This document shows, in pieces, positions 1 through 8,614 of a stretch of 54,662 nucleotides of DNA. This DNA is from an uncultured Clostridia bacterium (lineage in GTDB: Bacteria > Bacillota > Clostridia > Oscillospirales > Acutalibacteraceae): the NCBI GenBank assembly GCA_944384895.1, contig CALWVB010000020.1, positions 1 to 54,662 of the forward strand, written 5' to 3'. Every line of letters begins with the position of its first letter. Within the stretch, counting starts at the first letter, position 1. The position numbers and the translations under genes were made by a program. The notes beneath the pieces were generated by a model. That model was not told the DNA's origin. It made no database searches and worked only from the letters and a program-made list of their open reading frames with translations.

Positions 1-92
1 TGGATTGCACATTTGTTCTGTCATTATATAGAAATGATTTAATACATAAATTTATTTGTTTTATATATAGGTAATTTATACAAACAAAACAA

Positions 93-129
93 TTAAAAAC
101 CCCATGATAAGCTTACTTTATCATGGGGT
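93..129 (-). terminator. Intrinsic terminator of the GH25 lysozyme gene
   Basis: On the minus strand a 12-bp perfect stem (CCCCATGATAAG-like arms at 100-128) is followed by a run of T at 95-99. It lies about 25 bases past the lysozyme stop codon. Confidence 0.85.
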
Positions 130-151
130 TAATACATTTGTTATAAAAAAA

Positions 152-1993
152 TTAGATTACTCTTACATAATCGCTAATAATCCAACCGATTGTACCATCG
201 GATAATTGGATATTATACCAGCCGCTTTTGCTACCTAATATAATAAATTTATCGCCTTTATTAATACGGGTAATCTGTCTGTTGCCTGTACCAGGGCCGG
301 AACGAATATTAACTTTATTGCCTGTACATTGACCTTCAGTTGTGCTGGAGATATTAATTGATTTAACATAATCGCCAATAATCCAACCTACAGTACCATT
401 TTGAAGTTTTACATTATACCAACCGTTTTTGCTGCCCAATACCGTGAATTTAACGCCACGGTTTATCATAGTAATCCGTTTATAGCTTGTACCAGGACCT
501 GTACGGATATTTACATAATCACCTGTACATTGAGCAATAGTTTCTTCCTGGCCATTATCGCTGCCATCAAATACTTTAACATAATCGCCGATCATCCAAC
601 CGACGGTACCGTTTTGAAGACGGATATTATACCAGCCGTTTTGACTGCCTAAAATATCAAACTGTGTGCCTTTATTTACCATAGTAATACGACTGTAAGA
701 CGTGCTGGGACCGGTACGAACATTGACATAATCGCCTGTACATTGTCCTAATGCGTTATACTGAGAAGAAGTATCTATAATTTTAACATAATCGCCGATC
801 ATCCAACCGACAGTACCGTTTTGAAGACGAATATTATACCAGCCGTTTTGACTGCCTAAAATATCAAACTGTGTGCCTTTATTTACCATAGTAATACGAC
901 TGTAAGACGTGCTAGGACCGGTACGTACATTAACATTATTGCCTGTACATTCGCCGATTAAAGTTTCCTGTGGATTTTCCGGATCAGGTATGGCTGGTGT
1001 TTCAGGATCATTAGGCGTTTGAGGTATATTAGGATTTTCATCTGATACATTATACCAAACATTTAAATCTACATTGCCTTTCACACCGGGTACATATCCT
1101 GTATGAGAATACTGCCACATTAAATAAGGATATTCACAGGAAGGCTTGTCCGTATTAATATGTGCTACCCATATAGGATAATTGCTTGTACGGGAATAAT
1201 CTATATTATTATTAATAAAGCTTGCATAAGAATAAACCATTGGTTGATATCCGCCAGCCTTTATTGTTTCACAAAAGGCTACTATCATATCTGTTATTAA
1301 CTGCTGGCTAAGACCAGAATGACGCGGGTCTTCAATATCAAATGCAACCGGTAAATCAAGCTGCCTGCCATTTAATATATTAAGGCAAAATTCTGCTTCA
1401 GCTTTTGCGCCTTCAACTGTTGTTGCATAACTGTAATGATAAACGCCGACTTTAAGACCGTTTGCTTTTGCATTATTATAATTTTGTACAAAATATTTAT
1501 CCTGTTGATCTTTACCTGCAGTATAGCGGCCATATCCTGCGCGGATCATAGCAAATTCAACACCGCTTTGAGATACTTTTTTCCAATCGATTTCCTTTTG
1601 ATGTGTTGATACGTCAATACCAAATGGAAGAGCATTAAATTGATATGTTAATGACGCTTTATCATTTCCATCTGCATCTTTTATATCTACGCCTAAGATA
1701 TATTTACCGGATTTATAAGGTTTCCATACATATGTATTAGCTTCACTGTAATCTTTTAATATAATAGTGTTACCATTGTATTGTTCTGTAAAACGGTATT
1801 GATATCCAGATGCATTTTCAACAGATTTTGCTATTAAAGTTACATCTGACATACTAACCGCTTGCCAACCTTTATCAGTCGTTAAACTGAAATTATCATT
1901 ATTTGCTAATGCGGGAACAGCTGAGGTGAACATGGTAATTAGTAATGCAAATACGCATATTACACTTATAATTTTATTTTTCTTTCTTCTCAT
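152..1993 (-). CDS. Secreted GH25 lysozyme with four C-terminal SH3 repeats
   Basis: Predicted secreted peptidoglycan hydrolase (N-acetylmuramidase). The start is taken at the second of two adjacent ATGs, just after GGAGGAG; a longer in-frame ORF reaches 2032 but has no ribosome site. The 613-residue protein has a signal peptide (MRRKKNK, hydrophobic core, ...PALA), a short beta-rich domain to about residue 120, then a GH25 domain opening with GIDVSTHQ and carrying the catalytic FDIEDP. A Pro/Asn-rich linker leads to four bacterial SH3 modules (VNVRTGPSTSYSRI ... GTVGWMIGDYVK) that should bind cell wall. Family and overall role are secure. Whether it acts in turnover, sporulation or attack on other cells cannot be told. 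Confidence 0.93.
   Translation of the reverse strand: MRRKKNKIISVICVFALLITMFTSAVPALANNDNFSLTTDKGWQAVSMSDVTLIAKSVENASGYQYRFTEQYNGNTIILKDYSEANTYVWKPYKSGKYILGVDIKDADGNDKASLTYQFNALPFGIDVSTHQKEIDWKKVSQSGVEFAMIRAGYGRYTAGKDQQDKYFVQNYNNAKANGLKVGVYHYSYATTVEGAKAEAEFCLNILNGRQLDLPVAFDIEDPRHSGLSQQLITDMIVAFCETIKAGGYQPMVYSYASFINNNIDYSRTSNYPIWVAHINTDKPSCEYPYLMWQYSHTGYVPGVKGNVDLNVWYNVSDENPNIPQTPNDPETPAIPDPENPQETLIGECTGNNVNVRTGPSTSYSRITMVNKGTQFDILGSQNGWYNIRLQNGTVGWMIGDYVKIIDTSSQYNALGQCTGDYVNVRTGPSTSYSRITMVNKGTQFDILGSQNGWYNIRLQNGTVGWMIGDYVKVFDGSDNGQEETIAQCTGDYVNIRTGPGTSYKRITMINRGVKFTVLGSKNGWYNVKLQNGTVGWIIGDYVKSINISSTTEGQCTGNKVNIRSGPGTGNRQITRINKGDKFIILGSKSGWYNIQLSDGTIGWIISDYVRVI
571..950 (-). repeat. Near-identical tandem repeat encoding two SH3 modules
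   Basis: Two blocks of about 170 bases (near 571-748 and 783-950) are almost identical at DNA level, with a period of about 210 bases. They encode SH3 modules one and two of the lysozyme. The two C-terminal modules are clearly more diverged, so this is a recent internal duplication that could change copy number by recombination. Confidence 0.85.
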
Positions 1994-2311
1994 CATACTC
2001 CTCCATAAATTAATAATAATGAATAAATACATACTAATTCAATAATATTAAATATTGGTTCATATATTATACAATAAAAGCCAAATTATAGCAATATTAT
2101 ACAGAAAATTAGCTTTATTAAATTTTTATACTTTTTTTAGATTATGTTCATCTAATGTGAAAATATTAGACATTTGTATAATTATAAAATTACAATATGT
2201 TTTATAGGAAAATATTTCCTATAAAAAGATAATTTAAATAGAACAAAATTAAAAATGCATAAAAAACTAATCTTAATGAAAAATAGAAAACAAAAATGGC
2301 TGCGATTATGA

Positions 2312-2483
2312 GGGGGCGCCTGCGCAGCGCATCCAAAGGATGCGCTAGATGCAAAATAATTTGGTCTTATACAGACTAAAGTTAAAATAAAAACAATTAT
2401 TATTTTAAGAACAGCAGCTTAATATAATAAATTATTTTGCATAAGGCAACCATATGTAATATGGTTGCACGCAGGCGCCCCCC
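2312..2483. repeat. Cloverleaf inverted-repeat element, copy 1 (orientation A)
   Basis: Lies in the gene-free stretch 1994-2706, between the divergent lysozyme and sigK genes. Outer arms are GGGGGCGCCTGCG and CGCAGGCGCCCCC (13 perfect pairs). Inside, in order: hairpin A (AGCGCATCC-AAA-GGATGCGCT), a 14-bp inner stem (ATGCAAAATAATTT with its complement) around a loop of about 65 bases that contains a further 9-bp hairpin (TTAAAATAA/TTATTTTAA), and hairpin B (GCAACCATAT-GTA-ATATGGTTGC). The rest of the stretch is AT-rich with nothing recognised. Confidence 0.9.
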
Positions 2484-2706
2484 TTTTCAAGGTGGTTTAT
2501 TCGGAAATATTTTCTGTAATAGATAAGTTTACAATTATCACTTATTATGTAATTTAAAATATAAAAAATATAAGACATGCAAATGACAAACTATTTAAAG
2601 CATAAAAATAGAGTGGGATATAATAAGTAATTTAATAGGGATCTTACACATAATGGCATTGGTTTATTTTCTATGGAATGATTTCTAGGAAAGGTGAGTT
2701 ATTATT

Positions 2707-3414
2707 ATGAATTTCGCTCAGATATTAACCGCTCTATCAAACTTATTCTACTTTATTCTTCATGTAGTAAATTCAGGGTCATTTCCACATCCTCTTTCAG
2801 CTGCGGAAGAAAAACGTTGCATAGAAGCAGCAGCAAATGGCGATGAAAAAGCAAAAAGCCGGCTTATTGAACATAATTTACGTCTGGTTGCTCATATTGT
2901 AAAAAAATATTATTCATCATCAGTTGATCAGGATGATTTGATATCTATCGGTACTATTGGGCTTATTAAAGCTGTATCAACATTTGATCCTAATAAAAAT
3001 ATTCGTTTAGCTACATATGCTGCACGTTGTATAGATAATGAAGTATTAATGCATTTTAGATCACTTAAAAAAAGTGCACAAGATGTATCTATGAATGAAC
3101 CTATAGATGTAGATAAAGATGGTAATGCTTTGACATTAATTGATGTTTTAGCTGATGATGATACTGTATTAGATGATTTAGATTTAAAAATGAAATCAGA
3201 ACGTCTTTATAAATATATTAATGATATTTTAGATGAAAGAGAAAGAACTATAATTTTAATGCGTTATGGTATAGGTATAGGAAAACCACTTACGCAAAGA
3301 GAAGTAGCCAGTAAATTAAATATTTCAAGATCATATGTATCAAGAATAGAAAAGCGAGCATTAAGCCGTTTACATAAAAAATTTGATTTAGAAGACAAAA
3401 TAGGACAAAAATAA
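2707..3414 (+). CDS. sigK: RNA polymerase sporulation sigma factor SigK
   Basis: Late mother-cell sigma factor directing spore coat and maturation genes. The 235-residue protein begins with a hydrophobic pro-sequence of about 25 residues followed by SFPHPLS, the pro-SigK arrangement (FPxPLS) just after the processing region. Region 2 (IEHNLRLVAHIVKKYY ... DLISIGTIGLIKAV ... LATYAARCIDNEVLMHF) and region 4 (LTQREVASKLNISRSYVSRIEKRAL) are complete. The ORF is continuous, so no skin-like element interrupts it. GGTGAG precedes the ATG. SigE is the main alternative, but the N-terminus and region 2 match SigK better. Confidence 0.92.
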   Translation: MNFAQILTALSNLFYFILHVVNSGSFPHPLSAAEEKRCIEAAANGDEKAKSRLIEHNLRLVAHIVKKYYSSSVDQDDLISIGTIGLIKAVSTFDPNKNIRLATYAARCIDNEVLMHFRSLKKSAQDVSMNEPIDVDKDGNALTLIDVLADDDTVLDDLDLKMKSERLYKYINDILDERERTIILMRYGIGIGKPLTQREVASKLNISRSYVSRIEKRALSRLHKKFDLEDKIGQK

Positions 3415-3420
3415 AGTAAA

Positions 3421-3471
3421 AAAATACATATAACCGAATTTATTATAATTGTTCGGCTATATGTATTTTTT
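3421..3471 (+). terminator. Terminator after sigK
   Basis: The arms ATACATATA-ACCGAA and TTCGG-C-TATATGTAT form a long stem with one mismatch, followed by TTTTTTG. It begins within ten bases of the sigK stop. Confidence 0.85.
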
Positions 3472-3538
3472 GTTTTATAAAAATATTTTTGCTAAAATAA
3501 TTTTAATTTTTGCTACAATAAACTATATAGTTTTAATG

Positions 3539-3862
3539 TTAATTCCATTTATCCATGCGTTTTTTAAGCCATTGTGCAAATCCATCCTCTTGAGTAGGAG
3601 GAATATTATCACTTTTTTGTGTATGATTAGACTGATTAGGATTGCTGACAAATAATTTAGAATTAAGCACAGGATTAAAAGGAGTTTTATCATTTTGATT
3701 TTGTTTTAAATCAATTCGAATCTTTTGTGTATCTCCTTTTTTATCATGTGAATTATCTGAATTATTATGACTTTGCGGATTTCGATTATTAGAGCTGCCG
3801 CTCCCACCTTTATTTATGTTATTTACAGGCTCGTGCGGCTCATCGAAAAAACTTTTTGCCAT
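3539..3862 (-). CDS. Small low-complexity protein overlapping the DivIVA-like gene
   Basis: Unrecognised 107-residue protein. The N-terminus MAKSFFDEPHEP is followed by an Asn/Ser/His/Gly-rich disordered stretch and a more ordered, basic C-terminus ending QEDGFAQWLKKRMDKWN. Its ATG lies inside the last 23 bases of the upstream coiled-coil gene in another frame, and no clear separate ribosome site is present, which suggests translational coupling. Shared transcription implies a shared process with the DivIVA-like protein, perhaps cell pole or division; this is inference only. The overlap and sensible composition favour a real gene, but no family was recognised. Confidence 0.6.
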   Translation of the reverse strand: MAKSFFDEPHEPVNNINKGGSGSSNNRNPQSHNNSDNSHDKKGDTQKIRIDLKQNQNDKTPFNPVLNSKLFVSNPNQSNHTQKSDNIPPTQEDGFAQWLKKRMDKWN

Positions 3863-5198
3863 CTGAAGATTGATGGTTTTGATTGATTTGTTTATTCTGT
3901 GCGTCTGATTTTTTTACAGCCTCATTCTTTTTTTCTTTTGTAACTTTATATTTTTCAAGATCAGATTTATCAATTCTATTAAGGGTATCAGCTATACGTT
4001 TATCAATATCAGTAAAGTTGGATTCAAGTTTTGCAAGAGTTTCGCGTACTGAATATCTGAAATAATCAAGATCATCCTTAAATGAACCAAATCCAGTGTT
4101 AATATTTGTAAGAGATGATTTGGCATCATTAATGATATTATCAACCTGAGCAGTTACATCACTAAGACTCTTTTCAGAGAATTCATTTGCATCTTTCATA
4201 ATTTTTTCAGCTTTTTCATTAGCTTCAAAAATAGTTTTTTCAGCTAATTCACGAGCTTCTTTAATTCTGGTTTCCGCAGCAGTATTAGCTTTATTAATAG
4301 TTTGTTCGGATTGTTCGTTAGCTTTAAGTATTGTTTGTTCAGATTGCATTCTAGCTTTAAATAAAGTTTTTTCAGAGGTTTCATTAGCTTGTTTAACAAT
4401 ACTCTGAGCTTGTTGTTGAGCCTGATTGATAATTTTTTCAGATTGTTCTTTAGCACTAAGAAGTTGTTGTTTGGATTTTTGAAGAGCATCATTTACTACA
4501 TTTTCTGCTTTTGTTTTAGCTTCATTAGTAATAGATTCTGCTTCAGCATGAGCATCCAATTTAATTTTACCGATTTCTATACAAGCTTCGTCATATCTAC
4601 GGCTCTTTTCACGGTATTCATTGATTTGTTCTTCTAGTTTAGCCTGGTTAGCATCAGTGGCAGGAGTAGTTTCTTTTGTTTCAACACTTTTAGCCTGTTG
4701 AGCAGCAGTGGCATTAGCATCCATTTGAGATTTAAGCTGTTCATATTTTGATTTAAAATCAGCGGCTTCTTTACGAGCACTTTCAAGATCATGAGTAAGG
4801 CGTTCATTAGCAGAAGATAAGGATTTTATTTTAGCATCCATTTTTTTGCTGTTTTCGATTTCGCGTTTTGCCTGAGCAGCAGCTTTTTCAACAGCTATTT
4901 TTGCCTGTTCAAGATTTTTATCCATTTTTGCTTTAGTTTCTGCAACAGCATCTAAAGCATCCTGCTTTGCTTTTAATTGAGATTGAAGTTCAGCAATCTT
5001 TCTTGCATCATTTGCATTAGAAGAATCACCGGATTTTGCTAATAATTCATCTCTTTCTGCGGTTAATTCTTCTATTTGCTTTTGAAGCTTCATTTCGGTA
5101 TGCTTAGCACGTTCACTCATATTATCGACGTAATTTATAACATCGTCTCTATTAAAGCCACCAACGGCAACAGTGCGGAATAATGCTCCTGATTTCAT
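3840..5198 (-). CDS. DivIVA-like coiled-coil protein
   Basis: 452 residues. The N-terminal segment FRTVAVGGFNRDDVINYVDNM matches the DivIVA/GpsB membrane-binding head (GFxxxxVxxyl). The rest is almost continuous coiled coil: heptads to about residue 190, then imperfect 11-residue repeats of the type EQSEQTINKANE/EKAEKIMKDANE to about 345, then a basic Ser/Lys/Asn-rich tail. Proteins of this form mark cell poles or division sites in Gram-positive bacteria. AAGGGGGAAAAG precedes the ATG. The gene ends in TGA and overlaps the next gene by 23 bases. The DivIVA-type head is convincing; the exact role (division, polar anchoring, spore formation) is not resolved. Confidence 0.8.
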   Translation of the reverse strand: MKSGALFRTVAVGGFNRDDVINYVDNMSERAKHTEMKLQKQIEELTAERDELLAKSGDSSNANDARKIAELQSQLKAKQDALDAVAETKAKMDKNLEQAKIAVEKAAAQAKREIENSKKMDAKIKSLSSANERLTHDLESARKEAADFKSKYEQLKSQMDANATAAQQAKSVETKETTPATDANQAKLEEQINEYREKSRRYDEACIEIGKIKLDAHAEAESITNEAKTKAENVVNDALQKSKQQLLSAKEQSEKIINQAQQQAQSIVKQANETSEKTLFKARMQSEQTILKANEQSEQTINKANTAAETRIKEARELAEKTIFEANEKAEKIMKDANEFSEKSLSDVTAQVDNIINDAKSSLTNINTGFGSFKDDLDYFRYSVRETLAKLESNFTDIDKRIADTLNRIDKSDLEKYKVTKEKKNEAVKKSDAQNKQINQNHQSSDGKKFFR

Positions 5199-5520
5199 GC
5201 ACTTTTCCCCCTTAACATTTATAAATAGCTATTTTGATTATAACATAATTTCCATAAAAAACAATATAAAATATTTTAATAAAATAATTAGTAGTATATT
5301 GCATAATATTGATATATTTTATAATTTTTTGCTTTTTACTATTATTTTATATTTTATTATGGTTATTTTACCTAGCTTTTTATAAAATTGCTATATAAAA
5401 TCTGAATATACCTATACTTGATATATAATTAAAAGTTTGATAAGATTATGCATATTGAATAAGAAAATATGTTTGTTTTTGCATTATAACACAAAAAACA
5501 TATGGAAAGGACGTAACTTA

Positions 5521-6180
5521 ATGACAGAAAATAATATAAAGCCGCTTATTGTATTTGATTTGGATGGTACTTTAAACCGTACTGATTTATATTCTGTACC
5601 ATCTCATCTTGAAGCTATGAAACATTTTGGAGCGCCTGAAAGAGTTATGTCAAAAGAATTTGTTATGTCAACATTTGGTATGAGAGCAGATGATTATGTG
5701 AAACTTTTATTGCCTGGATGTGATGAAAAATCCGGTTATGAATATTTGCGTATGGTAGCTGATCTTGAATCAAAAAAAATGAAGGAAAGCGGGAAATGCT
5801 TTGATGGCGTACCGGAAATGCTTGATAAGCTTCATCAGATGGGATGCCAGACTGCCGTATGTTCTAATGCATCGACAAGATATATTACTGAAGTCATAGC
5901 AGCTATTGGTATTGCGGAAAAAATTGATCATATACAACATCTTGTAAAAGGTATGAATAAAAATGGGACATTAAAGCTTTTATTAGATCGTGTTAATCCT
6001 CCAAAAGCTATTATGGTAGGGGATAGAATATTTGATATCCAGGCGGCAAGAGCTAATAATATTCCGAGTATCGGCTGCCTTTATGGTTTTAATAGAGAAG
6101 AAGCATTACAGGCTGATTATACAGTTGAAAAACCTATTGAAATTGCTGATATTGTTGAAAAAATACTGAAGAATTTATAA
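5521..6180 (+). CDS. HAD-family phosphatase, phosphoglycolate phosphatase-like
   Basis: 219 residues from the ATG behind GGAAAGGA; the longer ORF back to 5437 has no ribosome site. All HAD motifs are present: I VFDLDGTLNRTD (nucleophile Asp), II VCSNAS, III the Lys of LVKGMNK, IV VGDRIFDIQAA (metal-binding Asp). The helical cap between motifs I and II fits subclass I small-molecule phosphatases such as Gph or PpaX. The substrate cannot be assigned. It stands alone; the 5199-5520 upstream stretch is AT-rich, with a possible TATAAT near 5423 and no clear -35. Confidence 0.85.
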   Translation: MTENNIKPLIVFDLDGTLNRTDLYSVPSHLEAMKHFGAPERVMSKEFVMSTFGMRADDYVKLLLPGCDEKSGYEYLRMVADLESKKMKESGKCFDGVPEMLDKLHQMGCQTAVCSNASTRYITEVIAAIGIAEKIDHIQHLVKGMNKNGTLKLLLDRVNPPKAIMVGDRIFDIQAARANNIPSIGCLYGFNREEALQADYTVEKPIEIADIVEKILKNL

Positions 6181-6362
6181 TTAAGAAAAATATTGTTTTG
6201 TATTGTTGTCGTAATATAGAATATGCTATACTTTAATTAATAAAAAATATGATAGAAAAACATAATATAAAAAAACCATATAACTTTAATAACATAAAAT
6301 AAAAATATGCATATTTGTTGTATCTATGAAATTGTATGAAAACTGATAGGGAACTTTAACAG

Positions 6363-6535
6363 GGGGGCGCCTGCGTGCAACCATATGAAATATGGTTGCC
6401 AAATGCAAAATAATTTGCTCAATAAAGAAGATGAGTATTTAAGATAATACTTTGTTTTCCTTTTCAACTCAGCCTGAGTATCTTAAAAATTATTTTGCGT
6501 AAAGCGCATCAAAGATGCGCTGCGCAGGCGCCCCC
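6363..6535. repeat. Cloverleaf inverted-repeat element, copy 2 (orientation B)
   Basis: Occupies the middle of the gene-free stretch 6181-6646. Outer arms GGGGGCGCCTGCG/CGCAGGCGCCCCC are perfect. The order is reversed relative to copy 1: hairpin B (GCAACCATAT-GAA-ATATGGTTGC), inner stem ATGCAAAATAATTT with AAATTATTTTGCGT (one T/G wobble pair), hairpin A (AGCGCATC-AAA-GATGCGCT). The central loop holds a further stem, TTTAAGATA/TATCTTAAA. Copy 3 is a close relative, including about 18 bases of right flank (TTATAAACGGTACTTTTA). Confidence 0.9.
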
Positions 6536-6646
6536 TTATAAACGGTACTTTTATTATTTTTAGTTTTTTTATTTCATATAAGGACACTTTTTATATTGTA
6601 TTATTTAGGTTATCTTTACTGATTATGTAAAGGCGGAAGACTAATT

Positions 6647-7021
6647 ATGAATATAAAAAAACGTATTGTGTATTTATCAGTAACAATGTCTATTTTTGTA
6701 ATAGCATTTATTATTTATGGCTTTGTAGGCACAATGGGAACATATAGAACTTTTGATACCATAAAATCATTTTTTTTTGGCCTTTTAGGTGGATTAGGTT
6801 TCAGTACATTTGCAAGTTCAATAATTATGTTTTACCGTTATATTATTATCCAATCGTTATGTTTTAGAATTATTGCTTTTGTATTATTACCAATATCTAT
6901 TGTTCTTGCTTGGTTTTTAGGGATTTTTATTTATATACCATATCAAGTTTATAATATTATACAAATACATAAATATATAAAGGATAGAAAAAATCCTATT
7001 ATTAATGAAAAAAGATATTAA
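6647..7021 (+). CDS. Small membrane protein of unknown function
   Basis: 124 residues with about three predicted membrane segments (near 9-28, 39-63 and 69-98) and a short basic C-terminus (HKYIKDRKNP). No family recognised. A GGCGGAAG ribosome site sits at usual spacing before the ATG. It stands alone between cloverleaf copy 2 and a strong terminator shared with the convergent corA. Confidence 0.65.
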   Translation: MNIKKRIVYLSVTMSIFVIAFIIYGFVGTMGTYRTFDTIKSFFFGLLGGLGFSTFASSIIMFYRYIIIQSLCFRIIAFVLLPISIVLAWFLGIFIYIPYQVYNIIQIHKYIKDRKNPIINEKRY

Positions 7022-7024
7022 TAT

Positions 7025-7068
7025 AAAAAGCGTTTACTAAAGTTGATTCTTTAATAAACGCTTTTTTA
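7025..7068. terminator. Bidirectional terminator between the small membrane protein and corA
   Basis: AAAAAGCGTTTA and TAAACGCTTTTT form a perfect 12-bp stem with T runs on both strands, in the gap between two convergent genes. Confidence 0.88.
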
Positions 7069-7074
7069 TTATAA

Positions 7075-8019
7075 TTAAAACATCTTTTTCTTCCATAGAA
7101 TAAACGCTACAACAGATGCAGCAAATAAAGATAAACCTAAAGGAAACCATATAGAATTTGCAAAAAATAATCCATTTGCAGCAGCATCCGGCCCAATATT
7201 CATACCATAAAAACTAAAGATAATGGTAGGAATTGCGAGGATTATTGTAATAGAAGTTAATACCTTCATTACTATATTAAGGTTATTAGATATAACCGAA
7301 GCATAAGCATCCATAGTACCGGATAAAATGTTAAGATAAATATTAGACATTTCAATAGCCTGTTTAATCTCTATTAAAACATCTTCTAATAAATCCTGGT
7401 CTTCTTCATAAAGACGTAAAAACCTGCCGCGCATAAGTTTTTCCATTGTTATTTCATCTGATTTAAGTGAAGTAGAAAAATAAACAAGCGATTTTTCCAA
7501 TTCAAGCAACTGAATAAGCTCTTTATTTTTAGTAGATTTACGAAGTTGTTGTTGCACGAAATCATTTATTTTATCAATTTGTTTGAGATATTGCAGATAT
7601 CGTGTAGACATTCTAAGCATAATATTAAGTACAAACTGAGTTTTTAAAGCAGTATGAATATTTTTAGTCATACCATCGGCAAGTTCACTTATAACAGGAT
7701 TTTCACGCAAGCATACAGTGACAACATGCCTTGGCGTTACAATTATACCTATAGGCATAGTTTCATAAGTGATACTGTTATCACTTTTAACAACTAAAGG
7801 AGCATCAACGATAATAAGTGTATTATCATCTTCGCTTTCAATACGGGATGATTCTTCTTCATCCATTGCTGCGCGAAGAAAATCAGGATCTAAAGAATAA
7901 TGGGAAACTAAAAAACTAATTTCATCTTCACTTGGATTAATTACATTAATCCAGCAGCCTTCTTCCGCATCATTTATGCGGTGGATACGGCCATTTGTGC
8001 TTTTGAGATAAGATATCAT
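7075..8019 (-). CDS. corA: CorA-family magnesium transport protein
   Basis: Divalent-cation channel of the inner membrane, mainly for Mg2+. A large, mostly helical cytoplasmic domain (residues 1 to about 250) precedes two C-terminal membrane helices; the first ends in the signature YGMN, and the protein ends in the basic tail WKKKMF, as in CorA. The start is taken at MISYLK. An upstream in-frame ATG at 8031 lies directly against AAGAAGGG and is too close to use it; the chosen ATG is about 12 bases from the same site. A candidate leader ORF ends exactly at this ribosome site, which suggests regulation at initiation or elongation. Confidence 0.92.
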   Translation of the reverse strand: MISYLKSTNGRIHRINDAEEGCWINVINPSEDEISFLVSHYSLDPDFLRAAMDEEESSRIESEDDNTLIIVDAPLVVKSDNSITYETMPIGIIVTPRHVVTVCLRENPVISELADGMTKNIHTALKTQFVLNIMLRMSTRYLQYLKQIDKINDFVQQQLRKSTKNKELIQLLELEKSLVYFSTSLKSDEITMEKLMRGRFLRLYEEDQDLLEDVLIEIKQAIEMSNIYLNILSGTMDAYASVISNNLNIVMKVLTSITIILAIPTIIFSFYGMNIGPDAAANGLFFANSIWFPLGLSLFAASVVAFILWKKKMF

Positions 8020-8037
8020 AATTATGCACATCCCTTC

Positions 8038-8130
8038 TTATGATGGGCATGCGCATAATATAGGTGCGGTATGCCCATGTTTTTTTGAGTTTATAAAAGA
8101 CCGTCGACTTCCAGGGTCAGGACTCACCAC
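8038..8130 (-). CDS. Candidate 30-codon leader ORF upstream of corA
   Basis: Between the corA promoter and corA there is a GGAGG site (8136-8140) followed by two GTG codons (8130, 8127) at good spacing. They open a 30-residue frame whose TAA is immediately followed by the corA ribosome site GAAGGG. The peptide contains SPDPGSRRSF and a His/Cys-rich end (KKHGHT ... CACPS). Leader peptides are known regulators of Mg2+ transporters such as mgtA, mgtC and corA in enteric bacteria; a similar role here is inference. The RNA also offers exclusive pairings: a hairpin ATGGGCAT/ATGCCCAT near the corA ribosome site, or GGTGTGGT at the leader start with ACCGCACC in its loop. Confidence 0.5.
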   Translation of the reverse strand: MVSPDPGSRRSFINSKKHGHTAPILCACPS

Positions 8131-8215
8131 ACCCACCTCCTATTTAATAAAAAACATAAAATAAAGCAGATTTTTATATAATCTTAATATAAATACACAA
8201 ACCTACTTAATATAT

Positions 8216-8243
8216 ATTATATCACTAGAAATGGAGATTGCAA
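8216..8243 (-). promoter_or_regulatory. Sigma-A promoter of corA with repeated TTGCAA
   Basis: On the minus strand, TTGCAA, 16 bases, then TATAAT with an extended-minus-10 TG. Transcription would start near 8209, giving a leader of about 190 bases. Two further TTGCAA words lie upstream at 8252 and 8262 and could be repressor or activator half-sites. Confidence 0.65.
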
Positions 8244-8390
8244 GAGCAATATTGCAAAAGATTGCAAAAATTCATAATAAATATAATATAATACTTGTAT
8301 ATCGTCAAATATAGCGAAAAATTAACTTAAAATATATAAAAAAATAGGATTATATATGTAGAAACTTGAATATATTGATATGAAAATATC

Positions 8391-8420
8391 TTGACACTTT
8401 ATTACAACTACTTGTATGTT
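8391..8420 (+). promoter_or_regulatory. Likely promoter of the surface-protein gene
   Basis: Perfect TTGACA at 8391, 18-base spacer, weaker TATGTT at 8415. The 5' leader to the ATG at 8615 is about 190 bases, with a small TGCCG/CGGCA hairpin just before the TGGAG ribosome site. Apart from this and the corA signals, the gene-free stretch 8131-8614 holds nothing recognised. Confidence 0.5.
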
Positions 8421-8614
8421 TTAATGTAAGATGCTATTATATTGTGGAACAATAGTTTCTATTAGTAAATTTAATAGAGAATATGTGTTTTATTTTATTC
8501 CAATATTTTTTATTTATTATTTATATTCTATAATCTGTGCAGAGTTAATTGGTTACTAAATTGAATTTTATTCTATAATTTGCCGATGCACAGCGGCAGA
8601 ATGGAGTTATTATA

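Noticed and set aside
571..950. Regularly spaced repeats in the lysozyme gene as a CRISPR array
   Set aside because: The repeats are coding, about 170 bases long and in frame with SH3 modules; there are no spacers of CRISPR size.
2312..2483. Reading the cloverleaf elements as tRNA or tRNA-like genes
   Set aside because: The fold is four-way, but there is no 7-base anticodon loop, T-arm consensus or CCA-type end, and the central arm is far too long.
8038..8160. M-box or other known magnesium riboswitch upstream of corA
   Set aside because: The leader has a clear ribosome site and ORF, and I could not match the conserved M-box segments.
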